Assembly (NCBI GenBank): GCA_032622095.1
Contig: CP136068.1
Location: forward strand, 118,037,509-118,101,508
From: Siphonodentalium dalli
Taxonomy: Eukaryota > Mollusca > Scaphopoda > Gadilida > Siphonodentaliidae
Direction: 5' to 3'
Length of the DNA stretch: 64,000 nt
Both the position numbers and the translations under genes were made by a program. Below are positions 27,701 to 42,700 of the stretch, piece after piece (the stretch's first letter is position 1; every line of letters begins with the position of its first letter). The notes below the pieces were generated by a model. That model had not been told where the DNA came from. It did no database searches and saw only the letters and a program-made list of their open reading frames with translations.

Positions 27701-30700
27701 GCTAAGTTGTGGTTAAAAAGATAGCTAAATCAATTTATCCAATAATTCACTGTGTCTCTTATACAGACCTAACATATGAGGGCTATAAATAACTCTCAAA
27801 GCAATAAACTATATTGTCTTTTATCTTGCTCACAGAGAAGCAGGTATTCATTAATTGTAAGTTACTTGGGTTATAATCTGGATAATTCTTAGTTTAAAAA
27901 GGGCCATATCTATGGTATAACAAATTGGATCTAACCCATATTCAAACTCATTCTGTATTTTGAGTTGAGAAACTCACATACCAAATTTGGTTCCTATCAG
28001 ATGAAAAATGGTTGATTTATCGAAGTACATGTATGTGTGAATCATATGTCAAAGGACCATAACACCATTAAAAAAAATCCGATCAAACCCATATTCGAAC
28101 TCGATCTGTATTTTGGGTCGCAAAACTCACATACCAAATTTGGTTCCGATCAGATAAAAAATGTTTGAGTTATGGCAGAATTCATTAATTCTAAGTCGAA
28201 AAAGGGCCATAACTCCGTAATAAAAAGTCGGATCAAACCCATATTCGAACTCGATCTGTATTTTGGGCTGAAAACCCCATATACAAAATTTGGTTTTGAT
28301 CAGGTAAAAAATGTTTGAGTTATCGCATTACACGTAAAGTGTCTACGGACGGACGGACAGACGGATGGACGGACGCACGACGAGTGGTCAATCCAGACAA
28401 CGACACTATGTTTACCATACATGGTATGGGTAAACATAAAAACAGCCTTATAAGGGACATGAAGAAACAACCAGAGGCAAAGGCCGCAGATTATAAAAGC
28501 GACCCCTATAAAAACAATACAACCACTCCCAAAGCCAATTCTTGAGGGGGACAGTGTACTAGAAGGCGATCTAGCCCGATGAAAAAACGGCTGCAAGCTC
28601 AAAAAGGGCCCAGACACCCATTAATCCATGGTATGCCATTGGCTGTAAGGATTGAAATATCATGGACCGATAATCTTTACATCTTTACTAATGACCGGGA
28701 AGAGATTCTCGCCGAAATAGTTAATTGCACCAACCCTGTGAGATAGCCGGAAGAAGTCGAATGGATAGAATTCTACATATAGTGAACCAAACATGTAATT
28801 AGGAACAAAAGGAAAGTTTGTAGGAAACCTAGAGTCCCTTTGATGACAGAGCACACTACAATGCTGTTGTTGGAAAGCACCAGAAGATCAAATGTGCCAA
28901 GATGACCCACTACTGGAGTTTCAAATAGGGTCGTGTAGTATTAGCGTTTACTAAAAAGAAAACGATAATTTATATATGGATGTTATTGAAAACTATTTTT
29001 CTTTTGAAAAAGAGAACGTGAAATCACATTTAAAATGAGAGATATAAAACGTTCCGTTTACCGTATAACCAGGAAGTAAAGGAATAATCTATTCGTGGAA
29101 TGACCACATCGGCATGTGTCCCGTCGATTAAGTTCCTGCCTTTCCGGATTACTGCCGTGATTACCAATGGAGACCTCAACGGGTGGCCATTAGCTCGTGC
29201 ATACAAACAATTACGGAACATTCGTAATGAACCATTGAATACGCGAACAAGAGAATCCTGATGAATCATTGAACATTATGGACCATGAGTAGTCATTCAC
29301 AATTGATTGGTCTAAATGAAGCCCCAAATACAACCGTCGCTGTCAATGTGTCTCATGTCATTGATAAGAAGATAAGAGAATGGGACGAGAATAAATCAGA
29401 AAAAGACTAATTCGAATCAACTGTCCATGAAAGTATTCAACAAGTGGTTGTAAGCTTTGAGATTCAGTGAGAATCACCAAAACTATTCTCGTAATGATTA
29501 TCGCGAAACTTTTCAAAGTTCAGTGCTGTATGATTAACTTGATTCAGCATTCGATTCTCACAAAAGTAAATGCATTTGGAGCCTGGCGTTGATTTGTTTC
29601 GTGGTTTCAATAAGGCTTTCCATTCTCCACATGACGATATTCAATGTTGAAATACTGGTCAGCTCCAAAGTGAAACCCAACTGAGAAATCATAGGAAACC
29701 TGCACCATGATGGTGGCACCAGTCCAAAACCAGCAGAAACAGATGGAAGGTTGGATTTGTAAAATGCAGAGACCCAGGCGCAGTGCGCCCCCAACCATTC
29801 GTGCTCTTCTGGCTGACCCCCGACAGGTCGATGGTTCAAGGTACCCCTTCTGGGACGAATGGGCTGCCCCTCCGATTGCACCTTGTTCTTGAGATAACCA
29901 TCGCCCGAAGCGCGAATCTAGTGGGCGGATCTTAAGATCTGGCATCCTACACCCAATGCTAGTGAATATCTTGCACGAGGGGAAGCATCTGGCAAGGATC
30001 TTCTTCAGTCTGTATGAAGTGTGCACAACGTTATTAATATGTTGGCCCCATATACGCAACATTATCCTGTCAGTGGCGATCTCAGAGGTCAGCAATGGAC
30101 CTTACTTTGTATATTGAATGAGTCCACTATGCGTACCAAGCACTATCAGGAAAAACAAAACCATTGTGTACCGATAACAGTGCCAATACGAAGAATTACA
30201 TATTAGAACCAAAGGCCGATATCACAAAGGTCTGATGCGTTGTGTCGCCCATTAAGCCCGAGCGGAATGGCTGATATAGACCTCACTTCAACTGCTGAGA
30301 CCATGTCACAAAATCATGTAATTAAATCCAATATTCGTCCCAACAGGCTGATCACGGATAGCGTCCTGATTATGAGAATGTACACTGCATTGAGTAATGT
30401 GAATCGGGATGAGTGGAAATCAGTTGCGTTCTGAAGATGAGCATATGTCTAGTACATGTATGTATAATGAACTCATATATTTATTATGAACTATGAAACT
30501 GAATATTAGTTAGAATTGAATGCAACCTGCAAATAAAAATATGCGGATGCACCCTTGTAAACTATATGAAAGTGTCAATGACACTGTAGCTCAACTTGGA
30601 AAGGGAATAATTTAATGTATTACAGTCAATGGAGCGATTAGGAATGTGGAAAGTTGAATGTCTAATACTAGTTTATAGACATGAAGAGAAAAGTAAAATC

Positions 30701-33700
30701 CAAGATGGCTGCTGACGGCCATGTCTTCGGCCGAATGACCCCAAAATGATTGTATCCCATCTACATGTCATCGTTAACATCCATGACAAATTTTATGATG
30801 ATCAGACTAAAGGTAAGACCTGTAGCATGTGCTAATGGATTGAATTTTGAAATCAAAGATGACTCGTTCCCATCTACATTCTAATTTCAACAGCCATTAC
30901 AAATTTTATGACGATCAGACTAAAGGTACGACCTGTAGCCCATGCTAAAGAATTTAGTCATACAAAGAGTAAAATCCAAGATGGCTGCTGGCACCATGTT
31001 TTTTGGACAAATGACCCCAAAATGACTCGTTCCCATCTACATGTCATTGTTAACATCCATGACAAATTTTATGATGATCAGACTAAAGGTAAGACCTGTA
31101 GCATGTGCTAATGGATTGAATTTTGAAATCAAAGATGGCCGCTGGCGGCCATGTTTTTCATCCGAATGACCCCAAAATGACTCGTTCCCATCTACATTAC
31201 AATTTCAACAGCCATAACAAATTTTATGATGATCAGACTAAAAGTACGACCTGTAGCCCGTGCTAAATGATTTAGTCATACAAAGAGTAAAATCCAAGAT
31301 GGCTTCTGGTGGCCATGTTTTTTGGCCGAATGACCCCAAAATGACTTGTTCCCATCTACATGTCATTATTAACATTCATGACAAATTTTATGATGATCAG
31401 ACTAAAAGTACGACCTGTAGCCCGTGCTAAAGAATTTAGTCATACCAAGAGTAAAATCCAAGATGGCTGCTGGCGGCCATGTTTTTTGGCCGAATGACCC
31501 CAAAATTACTCGTTCCCATCTACATGTCAATATTAACATCCATGACAAATTTAATGATGATCAGACGAACAGTACGACCTGTGGCCTGTGCTAATGGATA
31601 AAATTTTGAAATCAAAGATGGCTGCTGGTGGCCATGTTTTTTGTCCGAATGACCCCAAAATGACTCGTTCCCATCTACATTCTAATTTCAACAGCCATTA
31701 CAAATTTCATGATGATCAGAGTAAAGGTACAACCTGTAGCCCGTGCTAAAGGATTTAGTCATACAAAGAGTAAAATCCAAGATGGCTTCTGGCGGCCATG
31801 TTTTTTGCCCGAATGACCCAAAAAAGACTCGTTCTAATCTACATGTCATTGTTAACATCCATGACAAATTTTATGATGATCTGACCAAAGGTACGACCTG
31901 TAGCCCATGTCAAAGGATTTAGTCATGCAAAGAGTAAAATCTAAGATGGCTGCCGGCGGCCATGTTTTTTGGCCAAATGACCCCAAAATTACTCGTTCCC
32001 ATCTACATGTCAATATTAACATCCATGACAAATTTCATGACAATAAGACGAACAGTACGGCCTGTAGCCCGTGCTAATGGATTGAATTTTGAAATCCAAG
32101 ATGGCCACTGGCGGCCATGTTTTTTTCCCGAATGACCCCAAAATGACTCGTTCCCATCTACATGTCAATGTCAACATCCATGACAAATTTCATAATAATC
32201 GGCCAAAGGTACGAACTGTAGCCCGTGCTAAAGGAAATTGTTGACGCATCACGCACACACGCACACACGGACGACGGATACCAAGCCATGGCAATAGCTC
32301 AAACTTACAAAAGTAAGTTGAGCTAATAACCCACATGTACCATATTTACAAGATATTTTCTATACCTATATATGGGTATTTTTCAGCCATAGGTGGTATT
32401 AAAATCAATATTAACAGTCGCGATTCATATAGTGACCCAGTGTATTATTACCGCCCTTAGTGATATGCCTGACCTATCATCCAACGATTATTCCTGAAGA
32501 CTATCGACACTCTAATCCCGCAATGACCATGACCTCGCAGGAGCTAGATGGCAAATTGAAAGAAGCAACAACCTATAAAGCAAGGAGTTGAACTCTGCAA
32601 CCTGAACCATAAAACTTTGGAATACTTCTCAGCTGGTCCGATCCCATGGTGCCAAGTTTGCAATCCGATGGCATAACCACTCGGCAACGGCGACGCTTGT
32701 CTGCATCAGAGAACCCCGAACAACTATCTGAGCTCCCTCGTTTTGTAATATTGAGCGTATGTACATGTATGGGTGACCCCAAAGGAATGTCCAAAGTCTT
32801 TTCACCTCGGGGTGGAGCTACAGCTCGTCCCGATCCCGATCTCCATTCGTCCGAACTGGCGATGGGTTGTTAGTAGGGGCAGTATCGGAAGCATGCCTCC
32901 TATTCGAACGGCATCGGGGAACAAATTATTGTGCATTGGGAGTCAAACCCGAAGGTACTGGCTGCTGTTGATCAGAAGGCGGCCAGTAACTGGAATTCCA
33001 GGACCACGGACATGGAGTTGGCCAACAAGGAGGAAGCATGCTTGGGAATTTCGGCCCCAGCCCAAGCCCAGCAGGGACCGAAGGCATATACATGTAGGAT
33101 TATAATAGGGACAGAGTGTTCTCACCCCCAGCGGTGCTGACCCCGAGATGATGACTTGTAGCGATGGACAGCGTGGTTCAAATGTTAGATTTGAAGCCAC
33201 GGCCGTACTTGGGCACGCCAACCCGCCAACGGTCGACCCGAGGGAGCAGATTGACGTCCCGTACGATAGTCCAAGGAGCCCACTATTGGTGGATGGATGG
33301 GCTGCCCCTCCAGATCCTTGTTTGAGGTAACTATGGCCCCGAGTTGCTAAGCCAAAGAGGGGACCACTATTCTCTAGTGTCCTGGTCTCAGAGGCAGCGG
33401 GACCCTCGAAACGAGGAGAAGAGCATCTCTAGAGGAGCTACAGGGAAGGAGATCTTCTGTACCGGGTCTCACATCATGTAACAGTCCTTGTCCTGAGAAC
33501 GTATTTACTCTCAGGTGCCAAATAATAGTGTCAGCATGATTATTAATTGTGGAGAAAACTCCCAACGATCACTATTAATTGGAGACATAGAGTGAAATTG
33601 CCATCACTATTATTAATCTCAGCCTAAATCTAGGCCATCACGATCATCGGGCACCTGAGAGCAGTGTGATTGCACTGTCAACACCAGTCAAGTCTGTTTG

Positions 33701-36700
33701 ACAATTGCTAACAATCAAAAATACACCTGTTGTTTTGTGTTATGTTGATAAGCACCTTGGCTGTGGCGACTACACCGCAATAAGCGAATCGATTGTGTCT
33801 GTCCAATAACCTTGGTTTGCACAAAATCAATTTTTAACACAATATTATTATTATCAAGTTGAAAAATTAATAAAAAATTATCAAGTTGAAAAAAATTTTA
33901 ACAAGTGCAAATTTACACTCGGGATTTACAATCTTATTTCACAAGAGTTAAATACTGCTTCCGTCAGTTGTACACCAGACTACTACTGCCATAGTCTAAA
34001 TAAATATTGCAGATACACAGCCGTCAAACGGCCGAAAGTAAGTCACCTAATTTCGTGATATCGTTATTGTACAAACCGCTAGCACGTGGTATTCTTCCGA
34101 CCATAGAATTAAGCGTACAAGTATGCAATATATTCTTGCTAACGATGAGCGTCTTTTGTCATATCCAAACGTGCATCTATTATTCCACCTTCCGGCGACA
34201 AACATTATTATAGATGCCATGTTTTATCGGCTGTTTTTCTGCCTTCCAGCGAGTTAAAAATATGGAAAACAACATTTCTGTAAACAAAACTGAAGAAGCT
34301 AATTACAAAAATATTAAAACACTAAAAAAACGCGATTATGCTCGCGTAGTCTTTTTGTCAATTGCATACATATCAATAATAATAATCAAAGGACATAATG
34401 TTTTTTGTACAATACAAAAAACTGTCAACACTTAGCTTCGATTTTCAGGAGATGTCCCTGCTAGTCAAACTAGAAAAAGAGAGAATGATTGACTGGGCAA
34501 TTTGGTTTTATGGGATCGGAGATCATGTGGCCAGGATATTACAGGACGTCATGAACATGATAAAATGTACCATAGAATTTTCGTACCGTTTTCAACTCAG
34601 GGGTTTGTTAACCCTTTCTAGTTAATTTGGGAATATACCATATAGTTCAGTGGGCAAGATGACTTTGACGGAGATATTATTTTTTATTTGGTCTATTAGT
34701 AAGCATTTAATACTGTACCAACCAACACCAATGAAAGAAATTACTACAAGATGAGAGAGAAGCAATTAAACTCAGCCATGGCTACAAAGCAATTCAACCT
34801 TAAAATCGCCACGACTAGACGCATGCACGACTGCAGTTGGGATTAGACCCTAAAACAGAAACTGACCTCTCAGACGTGTGGACTCCTCGCCTGTTGTAAG
34901 GAAGTAGCCATGTTCTATGTCCTTTAATATGAGTAGTTTCTCATATGTTTGGTTCTGGAGAACCCAGTCTGGTTGTGACTTATTATGTCGAGTCTATAAG
35001 GTTAAATAAACACATCCTTGCAGAATTCTAATTTTTGCATAATCTATTTTTCATTCCACTGATTAGAGCTTAGGTTACCAATGGTTTAGGAATATGTTCG
35101 GATAACCAATAAGTTTAATAGCTAAAGACTTTATTACATGATTCGACACTTATTCCATTCATCAAACCCACTCTATAATTACGATATACAATGGTCATTG
35201 TATAACAGGAAATAGTGCCAGGTTTACCCAAATGTATTATTGTTGTGCAAACGTGACTTTTTACTTCTGGCTTATCGTCTGTTTAAATTCTGTATGCTAT
35301 GTATGCTAAATCGATGTTTGTGATTATTGATGATTTAGTATGACTTTTGCATGGGCAAAAAATGCATACAGTAATGCTCTAATTAATCGACCTCTTAACG
35401 ACGGCAGAATTATGGGTAACTTTTCAGGATTTAGTCGGAAATATGGCTTGTTGCCATTCATCGGAAAGCTCTCGTCGAGAGCTTTCCGATAAATGGCAAC
35501 AAGCCATATTTCCGACTAAATCCTGAAAAGTTACCCATAATTCTGCCGTCGTTAAGAGGTCGATTAATTAGAGCATTACTGTAGTTCTGTAAAACGTCGT
35601 TGCCGGCCTTAGTAAACGTTGTCACAGACCTTATAGAAGCCGCTGTTAGTTTCATGTTCCATTTATTGACTTAACCCTTTTAGTGCCAGGTCCTATTTTT
35701 TTGTATCAACCCATATACAGTAATGCTCTAATTAATCGACCTAATGTATGATTTTCTGACTGGATCTCATCCAATGGAACCTCGCGAGTTATTCACCTAA
35801 ATTTATGACCGTGGCTTTTCTAATTAATGATTGTAAATACAAGTAATACATAAAAAGTTTTGCGTGATATGACCAATCGATATAAAGAGGTCAATTAATT
35901 AGAGCATTACTGTACCCTGTGCCAATGCATTCTCTTATATATTCGAGTCGACCATAGGTTGCCTCGCATATATAAGAGAATGCATTGGCCTAACAATTTT
36001 TCATCATTTGTTATTATTTGTTACAATTTTTACAATTTTAATAATTGTTTCTTATATTATTTAACAGACTTATTTTGTAGGTTTAGTGCCAGGGAATCTT
36101 ACGTTTTTCATGGGCATCAAAATTATTACTATGAATACTTGGTGATAGTTTTGAGTTATAACATGCCCCTAAGGTTTTATCCAGTTTGTTTTAAAATTTA
36201 TTTGCTATAGCATGCTTAAGCATACCCAAAAAAATTCAACCCAAAAAAAATCTATAAAAAAACAAAACAAAACAAAACAAAATTAAATTAATATTTTTTT
36301 GGGCCGATTTTACAGACCGTAAATTAGGGCCGATGAGATCGTCCCCTGGCACTGAAAGGGTTAAGTATGTTTTACTGAGGTTTTAGATCAAGTAATAAAT
36401 AATAATCTACAACACATCCCTCGTTTATAGAGAAATTTACAAAACTTTTCATGTAAATTAGGTCTGTGCCGAGAAACTCGTCCAGTAAATTACATGTAGG
36501 TCTGGGCCAAGCCTTTGGAGAGGTTCAGACCTAATTTACTGGAGAGAGAGAGAGAGAGAGATAATTTATTGACAAAGAGCAACTCCAACAAAATATGCAC
36601 AAATAATAATGAAGATAATAAAGTTAATACAGATTAAAAGAAAATACAACAAAATCTATGCTAACCCATCTGGGATAACTATCCACCAGATGGGCTGATT

Positions 36701-39700
36701 GCTCCTTGCCTGGGGAGGGCATATCCAATAATTGGCTGACTTACTGCCCACCCCAATTAGTCATTAAAATAACACTCTGCTCTGCCTGGAAGCTGCGTGA
36801 ACGATGGTATATTATATAGAATAACTGTGGTCAATTATAAAATATACAATTTTGTATATAGGATAATTTAGGAATGAATTCGAAATCAAGGGAGCATACG
36901 GATGAGTGACCACGCGAGTTTAACCTATATATTTATATCGATTGGTCATATCACGCAAAACTTTTTATGTATTACTTGTATTTACAATCATTAATTAGAA
37001 AAGCCACGGTCATAAATTTAGGTGAATAACTCGCGAGGTTCCATTGGATGAGATCCAGTCAGAAAATCATACATTAGCTGGAGCAATGTACGACGGGAAA
37101 TGTCATTGGTGTAGTTGAATAATATGGCACGAGAGCCATAAACATTTATATAATACGTGTATATATACATAATAGATGGGGATATTATTATGGGCATTCC
37201 GGGCAATATGGATTTGTACAAGTTACTTCAGTGGGATAGGAACTAATACATTCACTAATGAACTTTCTCCTGAATATCTCCCGAAAGGGCTCTTCTCGAA
37301 GCTTTTTGTTTAAGTCATTCCATATGGCAGGAAATTTAAAAGTTGGAAAGGAGTCAAGCGATTTTATTCGTGATTTGGCAATTTTGAACAAACCCTTTTG
37401 ACGAGTGTTCCCTTGATTAATTGCAAAGTAGAATTTAAACGATGCAGGCAGTCTATCATTTCTCCAGTCTAACATTAAAAGGGATATTCCAAGTTTGTAA
37501 ATGTCATTTAATTTTAATATGTTATTTCTACTGAAGAGGGGGTCAGTGTGTGAATTATATTTTTTATTGTTGAGAATTCTTATTGACTTTTTTTGAAGTA
37601 GGAATAGTTTGTGGGCGTACTGGATGAGTTTTGTAAATATTTCTATAAACTTGGGATGAGTTGTAAATCCTCTCTATATAAACTGTTGTAAGTTAATCCT
37701 TCCATGACTGGAGCTTCCTGAAATATTTAAAGAACCCTATGCAGGGTTCGCGCTGCCGCTTGCCAAATTTGCCAATGGCAAAAAATATTTTCATTTGGCA
37801 AAAATTATTTTCATTTGGCAAAAATTTTGGCAAGTGAGTTTTTAATTATGGGATGTGAACTATCAAGTCAAAACACATCATCGAACGTGGGTTATTCATT
37901 ATGTGTGCCGAATTACAGACAATAATATGGGAAACCAAAACAAGAAATATATCAATTAATTTACATGTAGCGCAGTCAGCAGTGTTATGTCAACAGTTTT
38001 CACAAAACGGTAATCCCATCTTTCTGTTATAATCCAACTTTCATCAAACAGCTAATCGACCGTGGTTAAAATGTGAGTCTGAAAAAAGCGATGTTCTGTA
38101 AATTTTTCATTGAGGCTGTTGTAAGTACTATCTAAAATGATCTCATTGTAGATAACCCAAAAGGTAATTATGAGTTTGTTTTAACAGTTAATCCTCTCTC
38201 TGTCCGTTTGGATTATGGACGCATGTAGTCATTGTAACAATGCAAAGTAATGGCGACATTATATAGCACGTATTTATGATGTCAGCATTATCGAGTATAA
38301 GAGAATAGTTTAATCAGCCGAATGCGAATGACGACAGATTAATTTATGGCTCATTGATTTCATCAGTAATAGAAGGCGAAATAATATGTATGCTTGATGA
38401 CTGTGTAGGCAGATGTCGCTTAGATATTTATTGCTATTTTTTATATTTATTAATATCACTAACTTGCTTTTAAAGTAGCTCATTTTACCTGTGTATGTGG
38501 TTAGTTTTTACAGTATATAACAAAGATAAAAACACGATAATTTCCCCAATTATACGTGCAATTAAATTTGGCAAATATTCTTTTAATTTGGCAAAAAATA
38601 ATTTCATTTGGCAAAAATTTTGGCAAAAGAAAATTCTCGTCCAGCGCCAACCCTGACCCTATGCGAAACTTTCATATCTAAGAGAATGCGATGGCACAGG
38701 ATCTTCAATGCTGCACCAACGCAGCTCTCGTCATGAAAGGTTTAATTACTGGATATTTTCCTCTCCAAACTGAAAATTATGCGTAAGATGCAGGGTCAAT
38801 TTATAAAAAAAAATAATTCATAGTAACAGAGCTGTAAGTAAACAGAGTAAGGATAAAGATGAGGGTTTTTGCGTTATTGGAATTTACAATCATATGGCCA
38901 AGTCTGGATATAGCGTGTCTGAAATTTGCAGAATGAGGTCCCCAGAGGGGGAATTTAGTTATGATACCCCACACAGCGGGCTAGCATACCAGATTTACAC
39001 TCTGGGGACTCCATTCTGCTTAGGCCTCATCTTCTGGAAAGTAACTATAGTCTCAAATTAACATTGTTTTTGTTACTTTTTCTCTTCTGTTCAATTTCTA
39101 CATCCCCTAATTTCACAGAAGATAAATTGCATAATCGAGGTGCATAACAGGTAAACATGACTAACATCAACTGGGGAACTTCAATCTGATCCTAGGTCTC
39201 CCATAGCAGTCAAGGCCTAAGTAGAACGAGGTTCCCAGAGGGTGTATTTGGTGACGCTGGGTATCATTTCTAAATTCACCCACTGGGAACCTCATTCTGC
39301 CAATGTCGGATGCACTATTTCCATGCTTGCATATAGCGCTATAGCTCATATCACAATGTTGTCAGTTTTATTTCTGGAGAAAATAAAGTAAATTTTGTCC
39401 GAAAATCAGTCCATTGCTAGTACAGTAATGCCCTAAGTAATCGACCCCTTAACCACAGTAGAATTATGGGTAACTTGTCAGTAGTTAGTCGGAAATATGG
39501 CTTGTTGCCATTCATCAGAAACTGGGAGCTTTCCGATGAATGGCAACAAGCCATATTTCCGACTAAATCCTGAAAAGTTAACCATAATTCTGCTGTGGTT
39601 AAGGGGTCGATTACTTGGGGCATTACTGTATAAAAGCATTTACCCCCCAATAAGCGACTGACAAATTAACCCAGAAATATAAATCAGTGTAATCTCCCTT

Positions 39701-42700
39701 TACGTTGATAACAAATCCATGTCTGTCAGGAATCAAACTAGTATTGACAATTCTGACAAGCCAGGGACCAGCCTAGAGGGTGACTTGGGAGACAGGGACC
39801 AGCCTAGAGGGTGACTTGGGAGACATCTCCTCCCTAAAATGTGCTTCTTCTCCCTATGTTTGTTCTAGGGAGAAGTGACTACAGTAATGCCCTAAGTAAT
39901 CGACTCCTTAACCCTTTACCCAACAAAAAGGCCAAAAACGCCCAAATAAAGCTTCAACAGCCTAAAATATCTTCGGTCTGTCTCAATAACACCATACAAA
40001 TAAGGATATCATTGGAACCGCTTCATTGACCACATTGTGATGGTTACAGTTATGCCCTGTGCCAATGCATTCTCTTATATATGCGAGTCGACCATAGGTC
40101 GCCTCGCATATATAAGAGAATGGATTGGCCTAACAAAATTATTTTTTAACATTTTTTACCATTTTTCTTACATTCTTTAACAATTTTATAATTTTTTCTT
40201 ACATTTTTTAACATTTTTTATAATATTTTTCTACATTCTTTGACAATTTTATCATTTTTAATATGTGTTAAGCCAATGCATTCTCTTATATATGCGAGGT
40301 GACCTATGGTCGATTCACATATATAAGAGAATGCATTGGCACAGGGCCGTTCTGTTGGTTAAAGGGTTAAACAAAGCAGAATTATGGGTAACTATTCAGG
40401 ATTTAGTTGGAAATATGTCTTGTTGCCATTCAACGGAAAGCTCTCGGGGAGAGCTTTCCGATGAATGGCAACAAGCCATATTTCTGACTAAATCCTGAAA
40501 AGTTACCCATAATTCTGCTGTGTTTAAGGAGTCGATTACTTAGGGCATTACTGTATATACCAGTACGCAAATTTTAACACAGCATATTTGAAGTGTATTT
40601 ACTGATTATAATGGAGTACTTAATCAGTATCATGGCATTATAATTGGGCTGTTGTATTGCATAATACTTATTAGAACACAGAAAGATGATGTTAGAGATA
40701 AAATTGAACTTCAGCCTTTACGACTTCTCCTGGAAACAGTCCATTTCTCACTAATAATGTAATAGGGAGAAGTGCCTTCTCCCAATCTCAATAATTACTC
40801 TAGACTGGTCCCTGTGAACAGCTTATGATGGTATAATGCACTATGCAAGATTAACCCTTTCAGTGCCAAGTCCGATTTTTGTATCAACCCATATTTCCTT
40901 GATCATGTTTCAAATTTAATGATTAAAATAATGTGATACATTGATGGAAAGAGCTCTTAAAAATTATCAAGGAAATATGGGTTGATACAAAAATCGGACT
41001 TGGCACTGAAAGGGTTAAGGTAGATATTTATAAATTGATTAATTACCTCACAGAAGATGGGATCAATCACATTTAGAACACTTTTCAGTTCTGCCGGAAC
41101 TCCTGCATGTTTCGAGATATATTGTATCAGGTCCTGGAGATATAAGAATGTACAGTAATGCCCTAAATAATCGACTCCTTAACCACATAATAATTATGGG
41201 TAATTTTTCAGGATTTAGTCAGAAATATGGCAACAAGCCATATTTCCGACAAAATCCTGAAAAATTACCCATAATTCTGCTGTGGTTTAGGAGTCGATTA
41301 TTTAGGGCATTACTGAATACCCTCAGGGATGGGGTAATCGTATTCTGTATTTGTAAGGCAAACATAAATTAACTGCTAGATTTACATCCAACGTTTTCAG
41401 AAAAATGGGGTGGGAGGGCGAATTTTATTTTTTATATTTTATTTTTCCTAACATAAATGGTCATGGACGGTTCTAGATATTGAAGCAGTATCCCATCTTA
41501 TATAATACAAGGTGATTTAGATTGCATAATTTGATCAAAACAGACTGATTAACTGGTCATTGAATTGTAATTTAATGATTAATGCATAAGAAAAAAGTTT
41601 ACATTTAAAAAGATCCATATAATAAACAAATTGAGGGGACTAAAAATAGGGTCTGGAGGGGATATAAATCTAACAATTTTTTAGATTGGCCTAATGATTA
41701 TAAATTGTGAAGTATTTGTATTGTATTTGTAATCAAGAATTCTATAAGCCAAAGTATTGTATTTGTAATCAAGAGTATTTTCAATTAATTTTTGATTACT
41801 TCTTGTCAAAGTATTCTAGACTATTTTTGAAGAAAGTTGAGATAAAGCATGTCCTACTATAGCATCTATTTGAATGGGGCCAATGGATCGCAATTACCCT
41901 GTTACCTGCCACATTCACACGAAAATAACAAAATCCTATTATTAGCCTATAAATCAAGTCTCAATTTTTTCAAATAATTCAGAAATCTTTAAAGGCCCAC
42001 TTAATTTTCAATTCACCGATTATTTTTGTGTCTTGATATACGGTTTTAATAACAATCTATGCCATAAAATCTTATTAAAATACTTTAATGCATCACCATG
42101 TGGAACGTCTGGGTCTCGGAAGGTGCCAATAGAGTAATAAAAATAGCTGAAATCATAAAATCATTTCCCTCGTTATGACTCCCAGATTGCAACAGAATTC
42201 AAACTACAGTTTATTTTAAATCTATAAATATATAGAATTATTCCCCTTCCATTGAAAATAATATACTTTGTGTAGAAACTTTAACACTAAACAGTTATCT
42301 TTATCTCAACAATATCAACATGTTCACAGTTTATTACATCAAATAAGTTGAAAATACAATGTTTTGTAGCTTCCTCTTTCAAATGGTAATACAATATGGC
42401 ATATATTTTATATATAGAGGATCTCACATGAGTTTCTATTTTATACGGAATTTATCAACCGAGTTCACTAAATTCGATTTGAGCTGAGGTTTACCGAGGC
42501 TCAAATAGAATTTAGAGGACGAGGTTGATAAATTACGTATAAAATAGGACGAGTGTGAGATACCTTTTATCACATGATCAAATAAACCCGAAGCAACGCG
42601 AAATATTCATCGAAAACAACAATCATAAACTACAGCGATCGCAAGTTATTTAAGAACGCCGTGACGTCATCGCACGCGCTGATATTAAACGTGTATATTA

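Noticed and set aside
29558-30095. 162-codon minus-strand frame as a gene
   Set aside because: It contains a block repeated at 33.3 kb, has overlapping frames on both strands and shows no recognisable domain.
32570-32700. Functional tRNA gene
   Set aside because: A-box-like and B-box-like words are present but too far apart, and no acceptor stem or anticodon arm forms.
34398-34625. Plus-strand frame after a plausible acceptor (ttttcag)
   Set aside because: Its end runs into a repeat shared with 26.7 kb and no other exon or domain supports it.
39640-39720. Minus-strand LLGG followed by gtaaat as the end of the missing exon
   Set aside because: The end phase fits, but the frame has a stop codon seven residues upstream and no LPxW region precedes it.
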